Origin: Nitrospira sp.
GTDB taxonomy: Bacteria; Nitrospirota; Nitrospiria; Nitrospirales; Nitrospiraceae
DNA length: 64,000 bases
Direction of reading: 5' to 3'
NCBI GenBank assembly: GCA_005116835.1
Contig: SWDM01000018.1
Coordinates: 65,485 to 129,484, forward strand
A model generated the notes under the pieces. That model had not been told where the DNA came from. It was given only the letters and a program-made list of their open reading frames with translations, and ran no database searches. The number at the start of each line of letters is the position of its first letter. Position 1 is the first letter of the stretch. Positions 9,417 to 17,264 of this stretch are shown here, one piece after another. The translations under genes and the position numbers were made by a program.

Positions 9417-9927
9417 ACATCTGCTTGAACTCCTGACGAAATTTGTGGATGAGACCGGCATCTCCGTCGACCTCCTTCTGGTCGGCGCCTTGACCCTGCA
9501 CGCATACGGGGTTTCTGATCGTGCGACTCGTGATGTCGATGCGGAGATGGGCGGCCCGATCGCGCCGCTGTTGGATTATTTGACGACGCATCAGGTTCCG
9601 GCCGACTTGACGCAAAATTTTTCCGGGTGGTCGGTGGTGGCGATGCCGCCAGGCTACCGTGACCGCGCCACCGACCTCATCAATCAGGAGAACCTGCGCA
9701 TACGCATCCTGGCACCGATTGACTTTGTGATTGCAAAGCTACGACGTGGAACCGACCTCGATCTGGACGATGCCTTGCTGGTGGCCCGACACTACTGGCT
9801 CTCCGCCGACGCGATTCAATCCTCCGCCCGAGCTGCCCTTGCCGCTTCCCCGCAAGACACAGCGCTGTTTCTGTTCCAGAAAACAGTCGAGCTCTTCTGC
9901 AAGAGCCTCTCAGCCCCAGCCCCATAA
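9397..9927 (+). CDS. Nucleotidyltransferase-like protein (DUF6036/MNT type)
   Basis: 176 aa from a TTG at 9397 preceded by GAGGCGG six bases upstream. The N-terminal part, LLLVGALTLHAYGVSDRATRDVDAEM, matches the nucleotidyltransferase-fold pattern (G-A/G...R-x-T-x-D-x-D) seen in DUF6036 and AbiEii-like proteins. The C-terminal half (PIDFVIAKLRRGTDLDLDDALLV) fits the same families. The classical GS motif is replaced by GA, so enzymatic activity is uncertain. It overlaps the upstream hypothetical gene. A role as half of a toxin-antitoxin or abortive-infection pair is plausible but unproven. Confidence 0.55.
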   Translation: MPTLTAKHLLELLTKFVDETGISVDLLLVGALTLHAYGVSDRATRDVDAEMGGPIAPLLDYLTTHQVPADLTQNFSGWSVVAMPPGYRDRATDLINQENLRIRILAPIDFVIAKLRRGTDLDLDDALLVARHYWLSADAIQSSARAALAASPQDTALFLFQKTVELFCKSLSAPAP

Positions 9928-10076
9928 TTACAGGCCCAATACGCTCCCCGCCAGATCGTCACAGGCGTCAGGGTCAAAGCGGTGGGGTCAACCATGACCA
10001 TTGATTTACTCCCATCAAACGATTCGTGATCAGCTTTTGCGCTTACGCCTCTCTTCTCCATTCCCGCCGCTCAGGT

Positions 10077-10469
10077 TCACGCCTTCGGCTTCGCCTGCCG
10101 CGCCTCGCGCAAACTGACCAGGACTTGCTGAATCTGCTGATGCAGTCGGGCCAACATATCCACCCTCATGGCCACACGAGTCACGATGGTGCCGTCCAAT
10201 CCTTTGGGTGCGACTTGGCCATCCTTCGCGGTCTTGGCGACGGCGGCGAGCAGCGTCGGCTCGATAATGAGCTGGTTCGCGCGCTTCCAGTCCAGGGCAT
10301 CATGCAGTGGAAGGTGACGCAGCTCGAGACCTTCGCTCAGCGGGCCGATTTTGAAAGGACGATTGCGCAGGAACTCCGCGCACAGAAGTAGGCCCACGCG
10401 TGAAATGTTAGTGCCCGTAATGCTCAATGTTGAATTGAACATTTCGCACTGCGCATTCCACATTCTCAA
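10077..10469 (-). CDS. Small hypothetical protein, copy 2 of the 7.7-8.0 kb gene
   Basis: The C-terminal ~65 residues (IEPTLLAAVAKTAKDGQVAPKGLDG ... HQQIQQVLVSLREARQAKPKA) are close to the frameshifted copy at 7705-8026. The N-terminal part is unrelated to that copy. The ATG at 10469 lies in a repeat also seen near 51.5 kb, so a GTG at 10397 is an alternative start; neither has a good ribosome binding site. Unknown function. Confidence 0.45.
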   Translation of the reverse strand: MRMWNAQCEMFNSTLSITGTNISRVGLLLCAEFLRNRPFKIGPLSEGLELRHLPLHDALDWKRANQLIIEPTLLAAVAKTAKDGQVAPKGLDGTIVTRVAMRVDMLARLHQQIQQVLVSLREARQAKPKA

Positions 10470-10470
10470 A

Positions 10471-10512
10471 TAAGAAGCCCCAGCCCGGCCTGATGCCGGA
10501 CTGGGGCTTTCT
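10471..10512 (-). terminator. Rho-independent terminator after nxrC-like gene
   Basis: On the minus strand AAGCCCCAG-T-CCGGC pairs across a short loop with GCCGG-G-CTGGGGCTT, followed by TCTTATTT. It lies 24 bp after the NxrC-like stop codon. Confidence 0.8.
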
Positions 10513-10535
10513 CGTTCTGCTATCGCTCGTACCTG

Positions 10536-11486
10536 CTACAGCTTCAGGGTAAACCAGGTGGAGAGCGCCTTCATCCCGTTCCGTTCAATGTTGTTCCCGT
10601 CCCACACCGCAAAGGCGATGGGCACGGACATGCCTGACTTGAACTGGGTATCGTTCGCATCGCCGGTTTCCAATGTGCGCTTCACCACGACGCGCCACGT
10701 TGGTCCGTTGTATCCACCACCCTTGATGGAACCGGAAGGTTCCCACACACCATTGCCGATGACATCCTGATGCGATTGTGTCGTGAGGGTGCTGAAGCCG
10801 TTGGCATTCAAATCCTCAACTGAGCTCACGCGCAGCGTCGGATCGGACATGATGTTGCCGGACCAGATGCCGGGATTGAAGGGACCGAGGCTCCGACCGA
10901 TCCGATCCGGATAGGTCACGCCGCCTGCCGGCTCTTCGAAATAATAGTCCCAGAAGATGCCCGGGTATTGGTCGTCCACGTCCCAAATGCCTGCGCTATC
11001 CTTGCCGATATCTTTCTGCCATTCCGCGTTCCACCGCCAGATGTTCGTGGTGCCGCCCGACTGACCCATGCACTGAAAGGGTGGCGCTCCGGCTGTATTG
11101 ACTGGGAACATCACTGCCGCCTGATCCCGGAAATCCTGGGGGCCGATCGTGGTATCGTTCTTGGTCTGATCCTGCCACTCAATGCGCAGACCGATCTCTT
11201 TGCCGTTGGTCATGGCCTTCACGAACATCGACTTCACCGAAATATTCGGGTGCATCGGCGTCGTGATCAGCTGTCCGCTCAACGGAACGATCACCCCTGG
11301 CACGCCTTCCCACACCGGGTTTGCGCCATCCATGGGAATCGCCCCCTTGATCATCTTCGCCGGAATCGTGACCGGCTGACTGACAGCCAACGGAACCTGC
11401 CCAATCGTGAGCATCACGCCAACGACCAAGGCAGCGAGAAGAATGCCAAACACCACACGTTTGCTGTGTGTCTGCACTACTCTCAT
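10536..11486 (-). CDS. nxrC: Nitrite oxidoreductase gamma-like subunit (NxrC-like, ethylbenzene dehydrogenase gamma family)
   Basis: 316 aa with an N-terminal hydrophobic segment (VVFGILLAALVVGVMLTIG) that is a signal peptide or anchor, followed by a haem b-binding domain of the DMSO-reductase-family gamma type (KGAIPMDGANPVWEGVPGVIVPL; GLRIEWQDQTKND; RNQAAVMFP-like DQAAVMFPV; WRVVVKRTLETG; SVPIAFAVWDGNNIERNG). Gamma subunits pass electrons from the Mo/Fe-S enzyme through a b haem. Nitrospira genomes carry several NxrC candidates; this one has no cytochrome c domain. A microprotein, a TorD chaperone, a ferredoxin and a zinc-ribbon gene follow upstream on the same strand. No alpha or beta subunit is in the window, so the partner is unknown. 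Confidence 0.8.
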   Translation of the reverse strand: MRVVQTHSKRVVFGILLAALVVGVMLTIGQVPLAVSQPVTIPAKMIKGAIPMDGANPVWEGVPGVIVPLSGQLITTPMHPNISVKSMFVKAMTNGKEIGLRIEWQDQTKNDTTIGPQDFRDQAAVMFPVNTAGAPPFQCMGQSGGTTNIWRWNAEWQKDIGKDSAGIWDVDDQYPGIFWDYYFEEPAGGVTYPDRIGRSLGPFNPGIWSGNIMSDPTLRVSSVEDLNANGFSTLTTQSHQDVIGNGVWEPSGSIKGGGYNGPTWRVVVKRTLETGDANDTQFKSGMSVPIAFAVWDGNNIERNGMKALSTWFTLKL

Positions 11487-11536
11487 AGAATACTCCTCCT
11501 CTCGATTAAAGAATTAACTCGACGTCACACTATCGG

Positions 11537-11671
11537 TCAATGCGGATTGTTGGACATGGTAAAGAGCGCCAAGATCACGCCAACGATCAACGAAGCGAGA
11601 AGAATGCCGATCTTCATCAGATTGCTCTGCTGCGGTTTTTCCGCATTCATCTGTGGCTTTTCCGTTTTCAT
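11537..11671 (-). CDS. 44-aa single-span membrane microprotein
   Basis: ATG at 11671 with AGGAGGG about seven bases upstream; stop at 11537. The product starts MKTEKPQMNAEKPQQSNL, has one hydrophobic span (KIGILLASLIVGVILALF) and ends TMSNNPH. The span and its DNA resemble the membrane segment of the neighbouring NxrC-like protein (FGILLAALVVGVMLTI), suggesting it arose by partial duplication. It sits between the NxrC-like and TorD genes, so it may be an anchor or small subunit. Confidence 0.7.
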   Translation of the reverse strand: MKTEKPQMNAEKPQQSNLMKIGILLASLIVGVILALFTMSNNPH

Positions 11672-11765
11672 ACGACAGCCCTCCTCTCGATATAAAAATA
11701 CGCACTGAGCCCACCGTCGCTGCCGACCGCAATATACAACACCGGCTCACAAACATCGACAGAGG

Positions 11766-12734
11766 TTAGGCCGTTCCAACCGGCCCTTCTTCCTTGTCTT
11801 TGCCTTGATCCTTCTTGTCCAAGAACGACTCAGCGCCGACTTCGTTCAGCAACAGACTCAACTCATTGCCCTGGTCCTGCGCCCCGCACTCATACGCCTG
11901 GCCTTCCGGTGAATTGAACGTCGCCGGACGATAATCGGTTTCCGAGTAGGGGGTTGGGACAACGCTCAGGAAGGCGACTTCGAAATCCATCCACTCCGCC
12001 ATCAAGTCTGCCATGTGCTTATACAAGCCGGAAGACGCTTTCTTGACCAACATTCTGCAAAACAGCGGCACCCACCGGCCGACATGATTCTTGACGAATT
12101 TCTTCTGGGCGTCCAGGACAATCTGCGTCTTGTCCGCGCCATCGTGACAACGGGCATAGGATTCTTTGTACGCCAGGAAATGCATGAACTCGAATTCAAC
12201 GCTCAAATGATCCAACCGTTCATGGATATCCTTCGATAATTCCACCCCGAACGCGCGATAGAATCCGGCGATATCGCCCATCACTTGCGACTGCGCGAAT
12301 ACGTGGTCGTTTCCAAACAGCGTTTCGTAGGGAGGACAATCGAGCGTGATCACATTGCTGAATACGCGGCGATGCTCGGCCTGCAAATCGGCGAGTTGCC
12401 AGTTGACGCATTCGGACGCCACAACTTTTTCGATATGATCGAACTGCTTGCGCAGCAAGCCCATCTTCTGCTTGGCCCGTTCACCCCCCATGCCGTCGAG
12501 CACGGTATCCAAGGCATCCAGCGCTGCTCGCCCATCCTCAACGAACTCACCGCATTGCACGTAATCGAGAAACTCGTCGTCTTCCGGATAGAGGAGGCTC
12601 CAGGATACGAGAAGATAGAGTTTACTGCGGCTGAGCGCGCGTTCGACTGCGGGGGAATCTTTAATAGCAGGCGAGGAGGGAATGACTGCGGCCACGGCCG
12701 AAGAATGTGTTTGCGCCGGTTGTTTACTCGTCAT
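11766..12734 (-). CDS. TorD/NarJ-family molybdoenzyme chaperone
   Basis: 322 aa. Residues ~35-270 fit the TorD/DmsD/NarJ fold: SKLYLLVSWSLLYPEDDEFL, EHRRVFSNVITLDCPPYETLF, QVMGDIAGFYRAFGVEL and RLDHLSVEFEFMHFLAYKE. Such chaperones bind the Tat signal or apoenzyme of Mo-bis-MGD oxidoreductases and gate cofactor insertion. Placement beside an NxrC-like gene suggests a dedicated NXR-type client. The C-terminus is a charged tail (KKDQGKDKEEG). Longer than typical TorD (~200 aa) because of tails at both ends. Confidence 0.85.
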   Translation of the reverse strand: MTSKQPAQTHSSAVAAVIPSSPAIKDSPAVERALSRSKLYLLVSWSLLYPEDDEFLDYVQCGEFVEDGRAALDALDTVLDGMGGERAKQKMGLLRKQFDHIEKVVASECVNWQLADLQAEHRRVFSNVITLDCPPYETLFGNDHVFAQSQVMGDIAGFYRAFGVELSKDIHERLDHLSVEFEFMHFLAYKESYARCHDGADKTQIVLDAQKKFVKNHVGRWVPLFCRMLVKKASSGLYKHMADLMAEWMDFEVAFLSVVPTPYSETDYRPATFNSPEGQAYECGAQDQGNELSLLLNEVGAESFLDKKDQGKDKEEGPVGTA

Positions 12735-12816
12735 GAGAATCGGCTCCTCCGTTTACCCTGTTACCCCTGTGAAATTTCCGGGCATGGGAGGGTATCCGTT
12801 TGGCAAAATCCCCCGT

Positions 12817-12845
12817 ATGGTAGGTACAGACCCAGGGGTTGTCAA
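12817..12845 (-). promoter_or_regulatory. Probable sigma-70 promoter for torD-microprotein-nxrC
   Basis: Minus-strand TTGACA (12845-12840), 17-bp spacer, TACCAT (12822-12817). A second TTGACA (12894-12889) with TATTCA 16 bp on is a weaker alternative. Confidence 0.5.
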
Positions 12846-12963
12846 GCGAGATTTTCCCATCCGAGATGAATAGTCTAAGCCAATGACTTGTCAAATGTTT
12901 CTCCCGGCGTGATCCGCAGCTTTTTCACCCATTCCATTTTACGCTCGAAGCCGCTCCCGCCGT

Positions 12964-13566
12964 TTACAAGAACGACTGCGCCAAGGACCGCGACGGTGTC
13001 ACTCGAATCGCTACGCGGTCGTTTACGGTTCGGCACACTTGCTCACACAGGCCACATCCGACACACCGCTCAGCTGTTACCACAAGCTGCTGTGTATCGA
13101 AGTCCATCGACAAGGCATCCATGGGGCATTTCGATGCGCAAGCATGGCACCCCTGCCCTGCCGTACAGGCCCGGTGTGAGACCACCGCGAGACCCATTCG
13201 TATCTGCCCCCGTCCTTCTACCGGAAGCAACGCCTCTGTGGCACAAGACGCGATGCAGGGCACATCCTCGCAGAGATAACAGGGCATCTGATCCGCGAAA
13301 ATTATCGGCGTCCCGTTCTGAGGATGGGACGTAATCGATCCGTAGGGACAGACCTTTGCGCAATCGCCGCACTGTGTGCATCGCTCCAAGAACAGCGCCT
13401 CCTCGGCGGCGCCGGGGGGACGCAACCAGTCTGTCCGCATCGGCGCGAGAACCGGCCGTTCAGGCGCAACCTCCTGGGACTTAGCGATTTCCTGTGCCGC
13501 CTTGGCAACGGATACGACAGAATCCTTCAGGAAGTCGCGACGGCCATATGGTGAATTGGAAGCCAT
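12964..13566 (-). CDS. Four-cluster ferredoxin (NapG/MauM-like)
   Basis: 200 aa. The N-terminus has a Tat-like twin arginine (YGRRDFLKDS) but a weak hydrophobic core. Four cysteine clusters follow: CTQCGDCAKVCP, CYLCEDVPCIASC, CTAGQGCHACASKCP and CVGCGLCEQVC, matching NapG-type proteins that bind four [4Fe-4S] clusters and relay electrons between quinol-side and molybdoenzyme partners. It is 12 bp downstream of the zinc-ribbon gene stop (same transcript) and leads towards torD and nxrC. Likely an electron carrier of the NXR-like module; the direction of electron flow cannot be read from sequence. Confidence 0.8.
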   Translation of the reverse strand: MASNSPYGRRDFLKDSVVSVAKAAQEIAKSQEVAPERPVLAPMRTDWLRPPGAAEEALFLERCTQCGDCAKVCPYGSITSHPQNGTPIIFADQMPCYLCEDVPCIASCATEALLPVEGRGQIRMGLAVVSHRACTAGQGCHACASKCPMDALSMDFDTQQLVVTAERCVGCGLCEQVCRTVNDRVAIRVTPSRSLAQSFL

Positions 13567-13578
13567 CGTAGCGTTTTG

Positions 13579-14577
13579 TTACATCACGCCGTCGGCGCGC
13601 AGCTTGTAGACTTCGACACAGCGATCGCAGGCGCCGAATTCGATATCCCAGCCTGGATGATTTTCGCGGATAAAATCGAGCACATAGGACTCGAGTTTGT
13701 TCCCCATATCCTCGACCCAGGAATAGGTGGGGAATCGGCAGAGGGGGCAGGGGAACCCCGGCATCAACATGATCTTATTTTCCGTCTCCGGAACCTCACC
13801 CCCCTCGACATCCACGGCGCGGTCCATGACGCGCAGGGTGTCCGACGCCATCTCGATCAATTCCGAATGGGTAAAGAAACTCGTCTGCCATAACCCTTCG
13901 AACACCGATTTCAATTGTGGCGCGGGAATCTTTCGGTACCAGGAGCGAAACTCTTTGAACCGGTCTTCTTTCCTCAACATCGGCTCTTTGCCGGCGACCG
14001 TCAGCCGACTATCTACGGTGAGACTCCACAAGACTCGGTAGCGTTGGAGAATGAGGGTTTCCTCACCGGGATTTTGCCCGACCTTGGTGTCGGGATCGTA
14101 ACCAAAGACCGGATCCAGCATGTCCGAGATATGCAACAACTCATGGCGGCAATAGCGGGTGAGAGCGGGGTCGTAGAATCGACGCGGAATGAGCTTGATC
14201 CCGACGCCCCTCAATCCTTTTTCTTCAAACTCTCGAGCCAGCTCATGTTCGACGGATCCCCATTTCCTGAGAATGTCGACGCCTTCCTGATCCTCCTTGA
14301 GCACCCCCTTGACGAGCACGATTCCAACTCGCTCTTTCAACAGAGGATATTCGTTGAAGGCCTCGCGGATGATATCGGAAAACCCCCACGTGCCGAACAT
14401 GTACTGGTACAGTTTCTTGAACTCGCTCTCGCGATCGTCCAGCGTAAACTTCTCGTAGATCGGATCGGCAAGTTCGTGAAACTCTTTATAGTAGGTGGGG
14501 TCGCCTTCCCGTTCCGTCTTTTCCACGAACGAATCGATGACTTCTTGTAACAGTGCTGGTTGAAAACGAAGTTCCAT
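13579..14577 (-). CDS. Conserved hypothetical protein with C-terminal zinc-ribbon-like cysteines
   Basis: 332 aa from ATG 14577 (GAGGA upstream; the frame stays open to 14625 but without a ribosome site). A charged, helical body contains an HELLHISDMLDP segment, which superficially resembles HExxH but reads HELLH. The C-terminus has CPLCRFPTYSW and CDRCVEVYKL, a four-cysteine metal site. No family recognised. First gene of the run leading to ferredoxin, TorD and NxrC. HELLH could make a metal site with a downstream ligand; a protease role is only a possibility. Confidence 0.6.
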   Translation of the reverse strand: MELRFQPALLQEVIDSFVEKTEREGDPTYYKEFHELADPIYEKFTLDDRESEFKKLYQYMFGTWGFSDIIREAFNEYPLLKERVGIVLVKGVLKEDQEGVDILRKWGSVEHELAREFEEKGLRGVGIKLIPRRFYDPALTRYCRHELLHISDMLDPVFGYDPDTKVGQNPGEETLILQRYRVLWSLTVDSRLTVAGKEPMLRKEDRFKEFRSWYRKIPAPQLKSVFEGLWQTSFFTHSELIEMASDTLRVMDRAVDVEGGEVPETENKIMLMPGFPCPLCRFPTYSWVEDMGNKLESYVLDFIRENHPGWDIEFGACDRCVEVYKLRADGVM

Positions 14578-14814
14578 ACGAATCCTCGATTGCCCGCTCC
14601 GACTCCGTCCGCTCGACAGAGCCACGGAGGGGGGCCAAGTTGGCTCTCATCGCCAACTTGACTTGATAACAAAGCTTCTCTTACGATCACGACACGTCCA
14701 CGCGAATTATACTGGCGCGAATCGACGGTTTGCAATCAAGCCTGACGCCGTGAGACGTGAATCGTTACACATTTTACCTTTCACGGCTCCTGCTAGTCGT
14801 AAGGATTATTGAAT

Positions 14815-15918
14815 ATGGCCGATCTGACTGCTTCTGAACTGGCTCCCATTCCCTCTCCCTTCACGCCGGCATCCGCTGGAACCGGTGCCCCGCCCGTCGA
14901 TTTCCTCGAATACTGGAAGGCGGGAGCGCGGGAACTGACTACCTATCGAGGCCATTCCCATGGAGTCTGGTCGGTGGCCTTCGCGCCGAACGGACTGTCC
15001 CTCGCCAGCGGAGGAGCCGATCGTCTGGTCCGCCTGTGGGACATTGAAACCGGTCGCCTCTTGCGTTCCCTTAGGGGGCACACAGCGGATATCCGATCCG
15101 TCATCTTCACACCGGACGGTCAGACATTGGCCACCGCCAGTGAAGACCGCACCATCCGACTGTGGAACCCGGTCAACGGCGAATCGAAAAAGCTCCTCTT
15201 CACACGCTATGACCACAATGTCGTCAGCCTCTCCCTCTCCCCCGACGGCCTCATGTTGGCGCGCGGGAGCCACAATAAAGACATCAAGATCTGGGAAGTC
15301 GCCACCGGCACTGAGCTCATGACGCTCCTCGGCAAAGATCAGTACGACCACCACTGGTCGGTCTGTGTCGTCTTTTCCCCGGACGGGATGCACCTTGCCA
15401 GCGGAACGGATATCGGCAAGATCAAACTGTGGGAAGTCTTGCCCAGTGGAGAGGAAAAAATCCTGCATAACGGCCACTGGAAGGAGACCGAGGAAGATAC
15501 CAGTGAAACGCGTGGGTACTTCGTTGAAGACGACGGCGGGTTTCAAAAGCCGATGAGCTATTGGATCGGCGCGATGGCCTTTACTCCCGATGCCAAACTA
15601 TTGATCACCGGGAGCCGTGATGAGACGATCAAGCTGTTCGACATGCCGCACCTGGCTGAACAACGGACATTGAAAGGCCACACCGCCTGGGTGCGCGCCC
15701 TCGCCGTCACAGCGGACAGCAAGGTGCTCATCAGCGCCGGCGACGACACCACCATCCGGTTTTGGGATCTCTCCAACGGCCGCTGCTTCAGAACGATCAA
15801 GGCCCATACCGCAGCCGTTCGCGGCATTACCCTCTCACCGGATGGGATGAAACTCGCCAGCGCCTCATGGGATCGCACGGTGAAGTTATGGGAAGGTGGC
15901 GCGGAGCCAGCCGAGTAG
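14815..15918 (+). CDS. Seven-bladed WD40 repeat protein
   Basis: 367 aa from ATG 14815 (AAGGA nine bases upstream; a TTG at 14809 is too close). After a ~40-residue leader there are seven WD40 repeats: YRGHSHGVWSVAF...LWDIETG, LRGHTADIRSVIF...LWNPVNG, HNVVSLSLSP...IWEVATG, HHWSVCVVFSP...LWEVLPSG, YWIGAMAFT...LFDMPHL, LKGHTAWVRALAV...FWDLSNG and IKAHTAAVRGITLSP...LWEGG. No signal peptide, so probably a cytoplasmic scaffold. It stands alone on the plus strand, divergent from the NXR-accessory run. The last repeat is duplicated as a fragment at 18.2 kb. Confidence 0.8.
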   Translation: MADLTASELAPIPSPFTPASAGTGAPPVDFLEYWKAGARELTTYRGHSHGVWSVAFAPNGLSLASGGADRLVRLWDIETGRLLRSLRGHTADIRSVIFTPDGQTLATASEDRTIRLWNPVNGESKKLLFTRYDHNVVSLSLSPDGLMLARGSHNKDIKIWEVATGTELMTLLGKDQYDHHWSVCVVFSPDGMHLASGTDIGKIKLWEVLPSGEEKILHNGHWKETEEDTSETRGYFVEDDGGFQKPMSYWIGAMAFTPDAKLLITGSRDETIKLFDMPHLAEQRTLKGHTAWVRALAVTADSKVLISAGDDTTIRFWDLSNGRCFRTIKAHTAAVRGITLSPDGMKLASASWDRTVKLWEGGAEPAE

Positions 15919-16088
15919 AGCAGGCCTAGCTCGAGGTTGAGCGACACTCAGACTCTCAGCGCGACCTATCGGACTTTACCTCACCCCCCCCGCTCCCCCA
16001 CACAGAATCAGCCGAATCTACTGTGTACTCTTACCGCTACAACTCAAAATATCCCACTTTTACGATCGATTTTGAATTCAGCATGGTT

Positions 16089-16105
16089 GATCCCGAATTG
16101 GGATC
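16089..16105. promoter_or_regulatory. Palindromic operator candidate of higBA
   Basis: GATCCC-GAATT-GGGATC, a 6-bp inverted repeat 17 bp upstream of the higB start and flanked by AGCAT/ATGCT. The position fits autorepression by the HigA antitoxin. Confidence 0.5.
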
Positions 16106-16121
16106 ATGCTAGATTAGCCCC

Positions 16122-16415
16122 GTGCGCATCATCGCCAAACGGACTCTCCGCGTATTTTGGAAACAACATCCCAAGGCGAAGGGTCCCCTGGAAGCGTGGC
16201 ATCAGGAAGTCGCTCGGGCGGACTGGGGAAACCCTTCGGAGATCAAGGCTCAGTTTCGGTCAGCGAGTATTCTTCAGAACAACCGAGTGGCGTTTAACAT
16301 TGCGGGGAATCACTATCGTCTGGTTGTGAAGATCAACTACTCCTATCGAATTGTCTATATCCGTTTCGTTGGCACACATGCACACTATGACACCATCGAT
16401 GTCACGACCATCTGA
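16122..16415 (+). CDS. higB: HigB-family mRNA-interferase toxin
   Basis: 97 aa from GTG 16122. It matches HigB toxins of the RelE superfamily: MRIIAKRTLRVFWKQHP at the start, WGNPSEIKAQF, NNRVAFNIAGNHYRLVVKINYSYRIVYIRFVGTHAHYD at the end (the typical R-V-F-N...Y-R-L...H-x-x-Y-D pattern). HigB toxins cleave ribosome-bound mRNA. Followed 15 bp later by the antitoxin, in the reversed toxin-first order typical of higBA. Confidence 0.85.
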   Translation: MRIIAKRTLRVFWKQHPKAKGPLEAWHQEVARADWGNPSEIKAQFRSASILQNNRVAFNIAGNHYRLVVKINYSYRIVYIRFVGTHAHYDTIDVTTI

Positions 16416-16430
16416 AACTCCGGAGGCGCT

Positions 16431-16790
16431 ATGAAGGTTACTCCTATCAAAACTACGCGCGACTACGATCGTGCTCTTCGACGCATCGAGCGATTGATGG
16501 ACGCCAAGCCGGGTACCAAGAACGGGGATGAGTTGGACGTGTTAACCACGCTCGTGGAGGCCTACGAAGCAAAGCATCATGCCATATGTCCTCCAGACCC
16601 GGTCGAAGCGATAAAATTCAGAATGGATCAACTGGGCCTGACGCGCAAAGATCTGGAAGCGATGCTCGGCGGGCGAGGGCGGGTTTCTGAAATTCTTACC
16701 AAGAAACGCGGCTTATCTCTTGAAATGATCCGCAGGCTCCACCGCGAACTCCACATTCCCCTCGAAGGCCTCATCGGGACGGCTGCCTAG
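16431..16790 (+). CDS. higA: HigA-family antitoxin (HTH)
   Basis: 119 aa with GGAGG just before ATG 16431. The C-terminal half is an XRE-type helix-turn-helix (MDQLGLTRKDLEAMLGGRGRVSEILTKKRGLSLEMIRRL); the N-terminal half binds toxin in this family (DYDRALRRIERLMDA). Known HigA proteins neutralise HigB and repress the operon, probably here through the palindrome at 16089-16105. Confidence 0.85.
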   Translation: MKVTPIKTTRDYDRALRRIERLMDAKPGTKNGDELDVLTTLVEAYEAKHHAICPPDPVEAIKFRMDQLGLTRKDLEAMLGGRGRVSEILTKKRGLSLEMIRRLHRELHIPLEGLIGTAA

Positions 16791-16855
16791 CCCGCCAACG
16801 ACGGCCACCTCGACGCACATCGCATAGTCGGCTAGTTTTGGCCGACCTGCGGACC

Positions 16856-17255
16856 TTCAATAAGTAAATAGTCATGCCTGCCCCTCAATCTGCTTCAAGC
16901 TGTTTCAAGGCAGCAGGGTGTCCCAAGTACCAAGTCAAGCAATGACCCCACAAACCCTCGCTCGCAGAACAGAAGAGCGGGATGGAGCCTGATGATCTTC
17001 TGTGCTCGCGCAACGCGCGGCCTCAGAAGGCCCTCGTTGGACGCGCGCAATGGAAGACCAATCAGCCCCCATCCCTGAAGAGATGGCGAACGAGTTTGGA
17101 AGAATCATTTGGAAGGGTGAGGGTCGTTCGACGTGCGCAGTTGGTGAGCAAACCAGGCCCCATCGGACATAGCGTGTAGGAGTGCCTGATGAGCCCCCCG
17201 CACGGACGAAGTCAATCATCAATAAGTCAATAGTCATGCCTGACCCTCGATCTGT
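16856..17255. repeat. Intergenic stretch of dispersed repeats
   Basis: The 474 bp between higA and the methyltransferase gene has no credible gene. It holds two copies of an element around ATAGTCATGCCTG (16856-16893; 17217-17255) also seen near 19.51 and 20.88 kb; AAGTACCAAGTCAAGCAA (16924-16941), also at 20.81 kb; and stretches around GATGATCTTCTGTGCTCGCG and GCAATGGAAGACCAATCA whose inverted relatives lie at 25.19-25.33 kb. Confidence 0.7.
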
Positions 17256-17264
17256 CGCATCCAT

